A stretch of DNA of 51,967 nt from Porphyromonadaceae bacterium UBA7203 (GTDB lineage: Bacteria > Bacteroidota > Bacteroidia > Bacteroidales > Muribaculaceae): assembly GCA_002490725.1 (NCBI GenBank), contig DKUN01000012.1, positions 74,201 through 126,167 of the forward strand, in the 5' to 3' direction. Under the pieces are notes generated by a model. It saw nothing but the letters and a program-made list of their open reading frames with translations, searched no databases and was not told the origin of the DNA. The stretch's first letter is position 1. Each line of letters opens with the position of its first letter. The position numbers were made by a program, and so were the translations under genes. This document shows, piece by piece, positions 43,801 to 51,339 of this stretch.

Positions 43801-43923
43801 ACGCCCGACACGGCCCGTGCAGGCGCAGCCGCCATTGCCGGCGCCAACGGAGACTTATTCATCTACGGCGGCGAGCTCAAGCCCCGCATCCGCACCGCCT
43901 CGACCCTCCACATAAGGCTATAA
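40864..43923 (+). CDS. Three-domain sialic acid protein: SGNH esterase, sialate O-acetylesterase, NanM-type mutarotase
   Basis: 1019 residues with signal peptide (LIICALAAIAFIAAPAA). Domain 1 (about 22-215) is an SGNH/GDSL esterase: Ser31 in IGNSIT, GVNDTD block III, Asp193/His196 in DNIHPD. Domain 2 (about 218-690) is a sialate 9-O-acetylesterase: Ser310 in SGQSNM, NPVGGSPAESW, IWYQGES at 481-487, and DVHPRNK with His562. Domain 3 (about 700-1019) is a kelch beta-propeller like NanM/YjhT mutarotase: IIAGGANFPCDTPL, LFGGNVDG, LYVWGGF, GARAGAAAI. It would remove acetyl esters from sialic acids and convert the alpha anomer to beta in the periplasm before uptake. Single chains carrying all three parts are unusual. 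Confidence 0.87.
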   Translation: MRRLIICALAAIAFIAAPAAEKIKVACIGNSITYGYLLPDREQNAYPFRLARLLGDRYEVGNFGYSGATLLRKGHRPYHLLQEFRRALDFRPDIAVIHLGVNDTDPRDWPHYNSEFAGDYMAIIDSLRAVNPDVRVIIARLSPLRAGHNRFATGTRDWRLAIQQQIDNIALAANAELIDFDEPLRDRQDLVFDNIHPDVKGAAIMAETVRGAITGNYGGLSLPQVWQSGMVVQRNRPLTINGRADAGSRIVMTLDGRNYRTTANNRGDWQIVTAPLVSGPAYTLTVTDGKSTISLTDILAGEVWLASGQSNMEFYLSKAVGGNEAVEACADPLLRVYDMKEIARTDNVVWSDSIMRRINSLDHYRPTKWQPLTPDNAANFSAVAYWFARQLRDSLRVPVGIISNPVGGSPAESWVDINTLEARMPGILVNPRTNDYLQKWVQQRWQENLGQRSQGRHPYEPSYLFSAGIRPLKAFPIAGAIWYQGESNAHNIELHEQLFTMVVDSWRREFHSPDMPFYFVQLSSMARPSWPEFRDSQRRLANAIPGVGMAVSHDYGDSLDVHPRNKRPVGERLARLALHRTYGFSHIADRGPEVKSAISSPGCMTLTFSNTDGGLTTSDGLAPREFEIAEIDGFYYPAEATISDNSIILTNMNVKTPRYVRYAWQPFTRSNLVNAHGLPASTFRSEATNAADLDPEPGVEFGLSATFCGRINNRLIIAGGANFPCDTPLAPGAEKKLYRGIYAADIDSPDAADIEWRRIGSLPEAMAYGASAQTDRGPVFIGTDRHCRLLAPDGSLTDLPMTLAAIDNAAATAVGNTIYLFGGNVDGNPSRNLYCLDLDAPRAAWKELKPIPGNPRVQPAMAAAGGNLYVWGGFAGKRKGKDATLETAGMKYNIAKGKWSPLAAPVDSEGNEISLGGGTAVTLSNGLIAAFGGVNKDVFLDALRNQAPDYLEHPIDWYRFNRCVLLFEPATETWTIADTTPDTARAGAAAIAGANGDLFIYGGELKPRIRTASTLHIRL

Positions 43924-43945
43924 ACCATCTCTCACCTACCCACAC

Positions 43946-44698
43946 ATGGAACAGACCCTTGACCTGAGCGTGAGCAACTATGGCATCACGCGCAATCTCG
44001 ATTACCAGGTGGCAATTCTGCCCTGGGGCGCCACTGAGCCCCATAACTACCACTTGCCCTATCTGACCGACGCCATGGCCAGCCACGACATCGCCGTCGA
44101 CTCCGCCCGCAAGGCCCTTGACCTCTATGGCGTGCGCGCCATGGTCATGCCCCCCATAGCTCTCGGTTCGCAAAACCCCGGCCAGCGCGAACTGAAGTTC
44201 TGCGTCCACGCGCGCTACGAAACCCAAAAGGCCGTGCTGACCGACATCGCGGCGTCGCTCTACTGCCAGGGAATGAGACGGCTGCTCATAATCAACGGCC
44301 ACGGCGGCAACGGATTCAAGAACATGATTCGCGACCTCGCCATCGACATGCCCGACATGCTCATTGCCTGCAGCGAATGGTACAGGGTTTGCCCCGCCAA
44401 TGAGTATTTTGACTGCCCCGGCGACCACGCCGACGAGCTCGAAACCTCCGTAATGATGCACTATCATCCGGAACTCATTGACCTCTCGACCGCCGGCAGC
44501 GGCAACTCGCGGACGTTTGCGTCCGAAGAGCTGCGACGCGGCACGGCCTGGATTCCGCGCAACTGGTCAAAGGTCAGCGACGACACCGGCATCGGCTCGC
44601 CCGCCGCGGCCTCAGCCGCCAAAGGCGCCCGCTTTGCCGACGCCGTGACCTCACGCTACGCCGCCCTGATTCGCGACCTTACCCAACCGATCTATTAA
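43946..44698 (+). CDS. Creatininase-family amidohydrolase of unknown substrate
   Basis: 250 residues, no signal peptide. Creatininase signatures are intact: AILPWGATEPHNYHLPYLTD with metal-binding Glu, His and Asp, PPIALGSQNPG, LLIINGHGGNGFKN, and GDHADELETSVMM with His/Glu. This family includes creatinine amidohydrolase, MftE and FAPy deformylase, so the fold binds two metal ions and cleaves amide-like bonds. Its place after the sialate-acting fusion gene (22-base gap) suggests a sugar-linked amide, for example a sialic acid lactam or an N-acyl group, but this is inference. Not a normal member of characterised nan operons. Confidence 0.85.
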   Translation: MEQTLDLSVSNYGITRNLDYQVAILPWGATEPHNYHLPYLTDAMASHDIAVDSARKALDLYGVRAMVMPPIALGSQNPGQRELKFCVHARYETQKAVLTDIAASLYCQGMRRLLIINGHGGNGFKNMIRDLAIDMPDMLIACSEWYRVCPANEYFDCPGDHADELETSVMMHYHPELIDLSTAGSGNSRTFASEELRRGTAWIPRNWSKVSDDTGIGSPAAASAAKGARFADAVTSRYAALIRDLTQPIY

Positions 44699-44723
44699 CC
44701 CTTAACGCCTCCACGGGAATATC

Positions 44724-45998
44724 ATGCCTATATTCGCTTCACTGGTCATGCTGCTGGCCTCGGCTGCAGCCATCCCCTCCACCGGACTGACGCGCCGGCA
44801 AGCCGCCTCGCGTGCCGCCGAACTCTGGGCCGCCCACTGCGCCGAAGTAGCCGCCGACACCATAGCCCCCCTGCCCCGCACCGCGCAGCTTGACTCGGTG
44901 CGCACAGCCCGATGGCACCTCCCCGACTCGCTCGAGCCCGCCGCCGACATGCTCTTTGCCTTCGGCTCCAACGGCTCAGCGCCGGCCGACGGCTATCCGT
45001 TTTATCTCTACATCCACGGCTCCGGTCCGCGCGACATGGAGTTCGCCACCGGCCTGCAACTGACCCGCAACTGGGCTGAAGCCCTGCCTGAAGGCTCCGC
45101 CTGGTTCGTGCCCCGCATTCCCAACGAAGGCAAATACTACCGCTGGTGGCACCAATCCAAGCAGTGGGCCTGGGAACGGCTGCTCCGCCGCATCATGGCC
45201 GACAACACGTTCAACCCCGACCGCATATACCTGCTCGGAATCTCCGAAGGCGGCTACGGAAGCCAGCGGCTCGCCTCGTTCTATGCCGACTACTTCGCCG
45301 CCGTAGGCCCGATGGCCGGAGGTGAGCCCCTTGTCAACAATCCGGCCGACAACCTGCGCAACACCCCCTTCTCGCTCCTAACCGGCAGCAATGACACCAT
45401 GTTCGGGCGCAATCTGCTGACCGCATATGTCGGCGAGACACTCGACTCGCTCGCCGCGCTCTGGCCCGGCGACTACATTCACCGCGTTGAACTCCAGCAG
45501 GGCCGCGGCCACGGCATAGACTACTCGCCCACAGTGCCCTGGCTCAGCCGGTTCACACGCCGCACAAGCCCGCGCCGCATAACCTGGGAAGACTACTCCA
45601 TGGACGGACGCCGTCGCAGCGCGTTTGCCAACATCGAGCCCCTGACTCGCCCGCAGTCCGATGACGCCCGGGTGCGCTATGACCTGACAATCGATTCGCT
45701 GACCAACAGCATCATTCTCAACGTTGACAGCGTGGCCTACACCACTCTCGAAGCCGAACCGATGTTTGGAGTTCCGGTTCGCATCAGCCGTGATTTCACG
45801 CCCGTGACCTCAGGCAAGGTGCGCATCTATCTCGACGACACGATGCTCGACCTTGACCGCCCCGTCAACGTGACCCTCAACGGCCGGAAGCTCCCCGCAG
45901 TGAGCGCACCGCGCACCGCCGATGACCTGAGCCGCTCGCTTGCCCTCTGGGCCGACCCACGCCGGCTCTACCCCGCATCAGTCACCCTCGCCTGGTAA
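44724..45998 (+). CDS. Secreted alpha/beta-hydrolase (esterase-like serine hydrolase)
   Basis: 424 residues with signal peptide (SLVMLLASAAAIPSTG). Alpha/beta-hydrolase core with oxyanion turn YIHGSGPRD, nucleophile elbow GIS174EGGYG, an acidic residue region TGSNDTMFG, and catalytic-type His in QGRGHGIDYS. C-terminal beta-sandwich-like extension (about residues 310-424, ending in VTLAW). It resembles feruloyl-esterase/PHB-depolymerase-like hydrolases seen in Bacteroidota. Last gene of the nan transcription unit, 25 bases after the creatininase gene; a role in deacylating sialylated glycans is possible. Confidence 0.78.
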   Translation: MPIFASLVMLLASAAAIPSTGLTRRQAASRAAELWAAHCAEVAADTIAPLPRTAQLDSVRTARWHLPDSLEPAADMLFAFGSNGSAPADGYPFYLYIHGSGPRDMEFATGLQLTRNWAEALPEGSAWFVPRIPNEGKYYRWWHQSKQWAWERLLRRIMADNTFNPDRIYLLGISEGGYGSQRLASFYADYFAAVGPMAGGEPLVNNPADNLRNTPFSLLTGSNDTMFGRNLLTAYVGETLDSLAALWPGDYIHRVELQQGRGHGIDYSPTVPWLSRFTRRTSPRRITWEDYSMDGRRRSAFANIEPLTRPQSDDARVRYDLTIDSLTNSIILNVDSVAYTTLEAEPMFGVPVRISRDFTPVTSGKVRIYLDDTMLDLDRPVNVTLNGRKLPAVSAPRTADDLSRSLALWADPRRLYPASVTLAW

Positions 45999-46010
45999 TC
46001 CGGGCGAGGG
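45985..46010. terminator. Hairpin at the 3' end of the nan operon
   Basis: CCCTCGCC (45985-45992) pairs with GGCGAGGG (46003-46010) across the stop codon of the hydrolase gene. There is no long T run; it lies between convergent genes and may act on both strands. Confidence 0.45.
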
Positions 46011-46018
46011 CTTGAAAC

Positions 46019-46866
46019 TCAAAACGAGAAGATAGAGCGGAAATCCGACGCCGTAAAAATCAGGCGGTCGCTGTCATAGCAGGCCACCATCTCCTCATAG
46101 GCATGACCTGATGGCTCGGCTGCGCGTATTCCTCCCAGCGGTGCAGCCAGTTGTTGCGTGACGCTCCGACGCCCTCCACATAAATTACATTGCGGTCAAT
46201 CACCGTGCCGTCGGCACCCTCGGCAGAGCCTCCGTCGAGCACTGTGGCGCGGCGCTCAACGCCATTGACCGTAACGCCGGTCACGCTGACCACGTCATAC
46301 AGGCCGACCTTTTCGATTGCCGGGGTCTCGCCGTCGAAATGATAGTTGCAAAGCCAGCCCTCGGCCCAAGTGCCGGCTGCCAGGCCGAAATCCATCAGCG
46401 GAAGCAGCGTCGGCGTGCCGCCGGCTACATCCCTCACGGGCCAGCTGCCGCTACAGATCAGACTATAAACCGCGCCGCCCTTTTCAAAGCAAGCCCACGC
46501 GCTGACCCTACGGCCGGCGGTATAGGCGCCGTCGGCGCCCGCCGTGGCCTCATAGCGCACCACCTTGCGGCACTTGTAGCCGTGGCAAATCGTGTCGCCC
46601 TCGACAACATCCTTGAAATACGTGTCGGTCTCCGTGACCGTGACATCACTTAAATTCTCCGGGCCATAATCGACCACCCGCTCGTGGCGGCGCACCACCC
46701 ACGACTTGCCGTCGGTACACAATTGCGGCTCATCGCCCTCAATCAGTTCCGGAGCGGGAGCAGGCAACTCGGGCTGCGGCTCATCGGCCTCGTCAGACGC
46801 ACAGCCGGCCAGCGCCACACCAATCAAACCTGCGGGCAACAAGGCCCAACGCAAGAACTTCTTCAT
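46019..46866 (-). pseudogene. Lipoprotein gene with a one-base frameshift near its 3' end
   Basis: The frame from 46866 encodes a lipoprotein (Cys22 in VALAGC) with beta-rich sequence (RRHERVVDYGPENLSDVTVTETD, SLICSGSWPV, IYVEGVGASRNNWLHRWEEY) and stops at 46060 after an out-of-character end, VMPMRRWWPAMTATA. Shifting frame at about 46106-46110 gives HAYEEMVACYDSDRLIFTASDF-, a natural ending with a stop at 46019-46021. One extra base (for example G in CAGG) would restore a 282-residue protein. Either a real frameshift or a sequencing/assembly error. Function unknown; the pattern GVGASRNNWLHRW resembles small Bacteroidales lipoproteins that report on their own host-facing secretion, but I do not assign one. 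Confidence 0.7.
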
Positions 46867-46911
46867 AATCTATTATCTTTAAGGTTCAACATTTCAAATT
46901 TCAGAGCGAGG

Positions 46912-47742
46912 TCAAAACTCGGCACATTCCACGAAAAACGGCGCTGCAAACGGGTTCAGATCCCACCACTGACCGTCGCGCATATCCCTATACCAGGTAT
47001 TCTTGCCAATCAGATTGCTCTTGAACCATAACATCCGGCCGCTAAAATTCTCGAGAAACTCAATCTCGACCATGGCATCCTTTGGCAGCAATATCGGCTC
47101 GGGCAGAGTATAGGTAAACTTGCCGTCGCCAGGCTCCGCAATCGCGAAGTCGAAATAAATCGGCGCCATCAATACGTTCTTGAAGCGATTGGTCGGAGCC
47201 TTCTTGACCTCCGACATGTCGTAGACGTTGAGTCTGAACTTCATATTCATCATCTGGCTGTCGCCTGCGCAATAAAAAAAGCCGACACGGTCAAGCAGCA
47301 GCCGACGGTCATTCTTGGCATGAAACTCATAGCCGAAACTCTCGCCCGCCATATCTCCGTCGAACAGGCATTTCATCATACCGCCGGAATGCTTCTTGCC
47401 CTTGCGCCTGATTTTATACTTGTGCGGCCTGACGGTCACCTGCTCGAGAGCAATCGCACTCGGACGCAGCTCAATAACAGAATCGACCGTTCCGGCAAGA
47501 ATCTCAACCGTCTCATAGCCGACATAGCTCACCCGCAGAGTGTCGTCGGCAACAAGTCGCTCCGACGCGAGTTGGACGCGGCCCACGCTGTCGCCCAACG
47601 CCGCTATGCGCTTACCTTTGACTTTCACCGTCGGAAACGGCAGCGGCGACCTGTTCTCGTCGACCACAAGCGTCTCAACCGTGCGCCCGACGGCAGCAAC
47701 CGCCGCCAGCGCCATCAATACCAAAACTGCAAATCTAAACAT
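46912..47742 (-). CDS. Exported protein with carboxypeptidase-regulatory-like domain
   Basis: 276 residues with signal peptide (FAVLVLMALAAVAAVGR). Residues about 20-100 form a CarboxypepD_reg-like beta-sandwich (VVDENRSPLPFPTVKVKGKRIAALGDSVGRVQL, DTLRVSYVGYETVEI), ending with IALEQVTVRP, as seen at the N-terminus of TonB-dependent receptors and related surface proteins. The rest (about 115-276) is a unique beta-rich domain with MMNMKFRLNVYDM and VEIEFLENFSGRMLWFKSN. It ends about 45 bases before the frameshifted lipoprotein gene and probably shares its transcript. No ligand can be named. The 241 bases upstream (47743-47983) show only a weak -7 match (47774-47781) and nothing else. Confidence 0.72.
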   Translation of the reverse strand: MFRFAVLVLMALAAVAAVGRTVETLVVDENRSPLPFPTVKVKGKRIAALGDSVGRVQLASERLVADDTLRVSYVGYETVEILAGTVDSVIELRPSAIALEQVTVRPHKYKIRRKGKKHSGGMMKCLFDGDMAGESFGYEFHAKNDRRLLLDRVGFFYCAGDSQMMNMKFRLNVYDMSEVKKAPTNRFKNVLMAPIYFDFAIAEPGDGKFTYTLPEPILLPKDAMVEIEFLENFSGRMLWFKSNLIGKNTWYRDMRDGQWWDLNPFAAPFFVECAEF

Positions 47743-47983
47743 AACTGAATCAATTAACCAGGTTCTACAATCGCAAAATTAACTCATTTCCACCACACTT
47801 CCAACTCCCCCGCCCAAAAAACTGAGCCAGAGACAGCATCCGGCTTCCGACAGCCATCCAGTTCCACCCGACAATCAAGTATGACGTCAATTAGTTATAT
47901 CCACTCATCAGATGCAGATGGAAACAAGAGTAGCTATACCGGAAGTCTCACGACGCTGTCTCTAAGAGAGTCTGTCTATGGGC

Positions 47984-48868
47984 TTATTTTTCAGACAACT
48001 GCTGCCAGAGACTTAAACTGTTCGGACCAATAGTTATCGTTCCTACTATCTCACTCTTTTCAATATCAGTCAGATCTTTTGCATTTTTGTCTATTTCTTT
48101 AATTATATTGACGTAACCATTTGTGAATAGTATTACATCATCCAAATTGTCGATACTGTCGGTCGTGTTTAAATAGCACTGCAACACGTCTAACTCTTTA
48201 CGGCGTAAAGGATACTTTTGCTTCAGCCTATTGAACATAACATCGACGTTACTGTCATATATATCAGAAAAGAAACTATCAATATCAGTGGCAACCTCAT
48301 TTGCCGTAACATTACCCATATCCACCCCTAATTCGCTTAACGCAGCGATAGTAGATTCTGCTAATTCTACGGTTGAATTATATTCCCACTGGTCATTTAT
48401 GAGCATGGTTAAAATAGCTGCATTGTGAATGGCGCCGAAATTAGTATTATCTTTCTGGTATTCCACTTTTAAACTATCTATCTGCGAACTTAACTCCTCA
48501 ATTTCCTGAGTCGTCATCGGCTGCAATAAAGTATTTTCCTGAGCCTTCAGATCTTTCCATTTCTTTCGTGAAGTGCCCACACTTACGGCATTGTGGTGCT
48601 TACGGTTACCATCCGTATATCCCACAAAATCTGCTTTCAATGAATCGCGGAACTTGCTCCACCCTCGCTTAGATCGACTGCCGCTATGAGTCGCAAGAAA
48701 ATTATGTGCATAGTTTTCAAGTTCTTCCATAAGATTGGAGGAGACCTGACTAGTCGCATTGTCGCGCTCCATTATGAGAGCGTCATCTGACGTGCAAGAA
48801 CTGAGACTTACAAGAATCGATGCAATAGCTACGATGAGCATAGTGCTGAAAAGTTTGATGTGTTTCAT
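47984..48868 (-). CDS. Lipoprotein of unknown function, helical
   Basis: 294 residues with lipoprotein signal ending VSLSSC (Cys25). The mature protein is mostly helical and charged: LMEELENYAHNFLATHSGSRSKRGWSKFRDSLKADF, EIEELSSQIDSLKVEYQ, DSFFSDIYDSNVDVMFNRLKQKYPLRRKELDVLQ. No family is recognised. AT-richer than the surrounding genes, with ATA and TTA codons frequent. It follows the small exported protein gene (gap 41 bases) on the same strand; the two probably form a unit transcribed from 49348-49355. Confidence 0.7.
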   Translation of the reverse strand: MKHIKLFSTMLIVAIASILVSLSSCTSDDALIMERDNATSQVSSNLMEELENYAHNFLATHSGSRSKRGWSKFRDSLKADFVGYTDGNRKHHNAVSVGTSRKKWKDLKAQENTLLQPMTTQEIEELSSQIDSLKVEYQKDNTNFGAIHNAAILTMLINDQWEYNSTVELAESTIAALSELGVDMGNVTANEVATDIDSFFSDIYDSNVDVMFNRLKQKYPLRRKELDVLQCYLNTTDSIDNLDDVILFTNGYVNIIKEIDKNAKDLTDIEKSEIVGTITIGPNSLSLWQQLSEK

Positions 48869-48909
48869 TGTTAATTATTATTAGTTAATACAATTTGTTT
48901 TATGAGGGG

Positions 48910-49317
48910 TTATTTAGGAGTGGAGGAGAGAGTGCCGCTATACACGTTGCCTAAAGAGGTAGTGAGCGTGAGAGTAGATTCATATATCTCACCTACATAG
49001 ACTGCGGCATTACAAGTCGAGGAGTCAAAGACATATGCCGTTGTCTGCGCAGTCAGCACATCGGTCAACACGAGTTCACACATTCCCTCGGGTAATTCGA
49101 ATTCGAAAAGCAGATTCTCGCCGTCATACTCACAAGAAACGAGCTGGCGCGATGGAGCCTTCGGGCGCTGAGTTGGCTCTGATTTCTGCGGTTTAAGCAA
49201 GATTCGCTCTTTTTGCTGTATAGGAGTCGGTTTTGTCTGCGTAGGCTGCCCCATTGCGCAGAGCACCATACAACCTACACACGTGGCAGATATGATTATC
49301 TTTAGAAGTGCACGCAT
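48910..49317 (-). CDS. Small exported beta-rich protein, possibly DUF3244-like
   Basis: 135 residues with signal peptide (IIISATCVGCMVLCAMG). A proline/lysine-rich linker (PTQTKPTPIQQKERILLKPQKSEP) precedes a beta domain, LVSCEYDGENLLFEFELPEGMCELVLTDV and ESTLTLTTSLGNVYSGTL. The pattern of strand, turn and final GNVYSG strand resembles the small DUF3244 proteins of Bacteroides, but this rests on shape only. First gene of a two-gene minus-strand unit, divergent from the TPR regulator gene at 49561. Confidence 0.6.
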   Translation of the reverse strand: MRALLKIIISATCVGCMVLCAMGQPTQTKPTPIQQKERILLKPQKSEPTQRPKAPSRQLVSCEYDGENLLFEFELPEGMCELVLTDVLTAQTTAYVFDSSTCNAAVYVGEIYESTLTLTTSLGNVYSGTLSSTPK

Positions 49318-49347
49318 AACATAAAATATGATTGGTTAAGAATAGGT

Positions 49348-49355
49348 CAAAGTTA
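49348..49355 (-). promoter_or_regulatory. -7 promoter element of the two-gene exported-protein unit
   Basis: TAACTTTG on the minus strand fits TAnnTTTG exactly; the leader to the ATG at 49317 is about 25-30 nt. No clear -33 element is seen. The rest of 49356-49520 is AT-rich without recognisable features. Confidence 0.6.
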
Positions 49356-49524
49356 CGGAATAATTGCGGCTGGAGAGCGTTATTTGGCATTGTTTTAGTC
49401 TTACATCTCATATTGTATATGCTTGATATTATGAGATTTTCGGCATCATAGCGAATTTTGGTCTTACTTAGAGTCAGTTTCCGCCAAAAAAGTGCGGTTT
49501 TGAAGCCAATCGTGCGATTAGGCG

Positions 49525-49556
49525 CTTGGTCGGGATTGATAATCTCCGTAAATTTG
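49525..49556 (+). promoter_or_regulatory. Promoter of the TPR regulator gene, leaderless
   Basis: TAAATTTG (49549-49556) with CTTG (49525-49528) 20 bp upstream. The -7 box ends only 4 nt before the ATG at 49561, so the mRNA must be leaderless or start inside the coding region. Confidence 0.65.
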
Positions 49557-49560
49557 CGTT

Positions 49561-51198
49561 ATGAACCGCTTGTTTTTTATCATATCTTTACTCGCCTTTC
49601 TGATGAGTTGCACCGGGCCTCATCGGAGGGAGCTGACCGATATTGACAATATCATTGAGGAGACACCTGACTCGGCATTGCGACTGCTGATGAAGATTGA
49701 TGCAACGACGATGGGCGAGTCTGATTATCCGCTCTACGCACTGCTGCTTACCCAAGCCCAAGTCAAGAATGACATGCTTGTGACCTCCGATTCCCTTATA
49801 ACAATAGCGGTCAAGAGTTTCGACTCTTCTACCGAAAACACGTATCGGCTGCGGTCACATTTCTACGCGGCAACCGTCGCTTTCTATGCCGGAAATATGC
49901 CTGATGCGATGAAGCACATACTTGCAGCGGATGAGATGGCCGATGCACTCGGCGACCCCTATTGGAGAGCAAAGACCTCAGAGATAACGGCCGATATATA
50001 CGAGGCGGCATATAATTATCCCAAAACTGAAAAGCTAAGGGAAGAAGCAGCTGGACTATATCTGAAGTCGGGAAAGATTCGCAACCACCGTTTTGCGCTC
50101 TGCGACCTTGCCATCACCAAGGCGAATCAGAATGATTTCACAGGAGCCCGCGCCATGCTCGACAGTCTTCGCGCAGTGGCGTTGGCAGAAAACCCCATTG
50201 ACTCCGCGTTGGCCAATTATGCGCTTCGGGCCGCACTGCTTCCGCTCACGGACATCGGCGACGAAGACGCCCTGAAAGAGTATATGGCCGCCTATCAGCC
50301 CTCGGCTAACGACAGCCTGTATATCACACTGATAAACAGCCATATTGAAACAAACAACCCTGAACGTTCTCCGCGACAGACTCTCTTGTCCGACGCGTAT
50401 AACATTGCCGCCGACGAAAAGGAACTGATTCAGGTTTTATACGCCGACTACTGCTATGCCTTACAATCAGGAGATTACAAAGACGCGGCGATAAAGTGCG
50501 ACTCACTGTTGCTGTTGCAAAGCAAGATTGCCCGCGAGCTTATCAACGAATCGGTTGATGCAGCGCGAAGTGAATACTTTGCCGAAAAGGCCACGCTGGA
50601 ACACAGTAAGTTGCGTCAACTACGAGTAACCGCCCTCCAGGCGGTGACAATACTATTATTGATTATTGCCCTCATCATCGTGGCAACACACCTGCGCCTA
50701 AAAGCCAAACGGGCGGAAACAGAGGCTTTTCTGATTGATTTGCAACGCTTCAAGGAGCTGTCGGCTGAAAATGAAAAGAGAGTCGAATTGCTCTTCAAGG
50801 GACGGACTGCGTTGTTCAACCGATTGTGTGCCGAATACTTTGCATTCGGCAATTCTCCGCAGGCCCACAAAAGAATCATTGCCGGCATCGACAAGGAACT
50901 ATCAAAACTGCGGTCGCCCAAAACGCTCGCTGCCATTGAAGAGTCTGTCAATAATTATCGCGGCGATATTATGGCGAAAATCCGCAAGCACAGCCCGAAT
51001 ATTAAAGACAATGACTTCACTCTGCTCTCACTGACCCTTGCCGGATACTCTGCCAAGACCATAGCGTTTCTGCTGGCTGAGAATGACAATAACATATATC
51101 AGCGAAAGAACCGCATCGTGGCAATCATAGCGAATTCCACAATCCCCGATAAGGAGATAATCCTGCACAAGCTCGACAACTCGACCCGCCAGATGTAG
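49561..51198 (+). CDS. Lipoprotein-TPR-transmembrane-HTH-like regulator
   Basis: 545 residues. Lipoprotein-type signal ending AFLMSC (Cys17) places residues 18-355 in the periplasm as TPR-like helical repeats (DSALRLLMKIDATTM, YRLRSHFYAATVAFYAGNMPDAMKHI, FALCDLAITKANQNDFTGARAMLD). A membrane helix lies at about 356-378 (LQAVTILLLIIALIIVATHL), followed by a cytoplasmic coiled coil and a C-terminal helical region about 455-530 with NDFTLLSLTLAGYSAKTIAFLLAEND and IYQRKNRI, resembling a LuxR-type helix-turn-helix. This layout is known in Bacteroidota as a one-component membrane regulator sensing periplasmic signals. Its likely target is the divergent two-gene unit. The lipobox may instead mark an uncleaved anchor. 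Confidence 0.75.
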   Translation: MNRLFFIISLLAFLMSCTGPHRRELTDIDNIIEETPDSALRLLMKIDATTMGESDYPLYALLLTQAQVKNDMLVTSDSLITIAVKSFDSSTENTYRLRSHFYAATVAFYAGNMPDAMKHILAADEMADALGDPYWRAKTSEITADIYEAAYNYPKTEKLREEAAGLYLKSGKIRNHRFALCDLAITKANQNDFTGARAMLDSLRAVALAENPIDSALANYALRAALLPLTDIGDEDALKEYMAAYQPSANDSLYITLINSHIETNNPERSPRQTLLSDAYNIAADEKELIQVLYADYCYALQSGDYKDAAIKCDSLLLLQSKIARELINESVDAARSEYFAEKATLEHSKLRQLRVTALQAVTILLLIIALIIVATHLRLKAKRAETEAFLIDLQRFKELSAENEKRVELLFKGRTALFNRLCAEYFAFGNSPQAHKRIIAGIDKELSKLRSPKTLAAIEESVNNYRGDIMAKIRKHSPNIKDNDFTLLSLTLAGYSAKTIAFLLAENDNNIYQRKNRIVAIIANSTIPDKEIILHKLDNSTRQM

Positions 51199-51286
51199 GG
51201 CCGATCCGTTAGACAGCCATAAACCACTGATGAGCAATGCTTTAATGGTTAAAATCCAACATTCCCTCGTAGGGGCTGAAAAAGCA

Positions 51287-51316
51287 GCGCGCCCCGGGGT
51301 AGTCCTCGGGGCGCGC
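51287..51316 (-). terminator. Intrinsic terminator of the repeat-protein gene
   Basis: GCGCGCCCCG (51287-51296) pairs with CGGGGCGCGC (51307-51316) around a 10-nt loop; on the minus strand it is followed by TGCTTTTTC. It is 24 bases past the stop codon of the gene at 51340. Confidence 0.82.
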
Positions 51317-51339
51317 GGGTGTTTCATTGCAAGGGGGGA

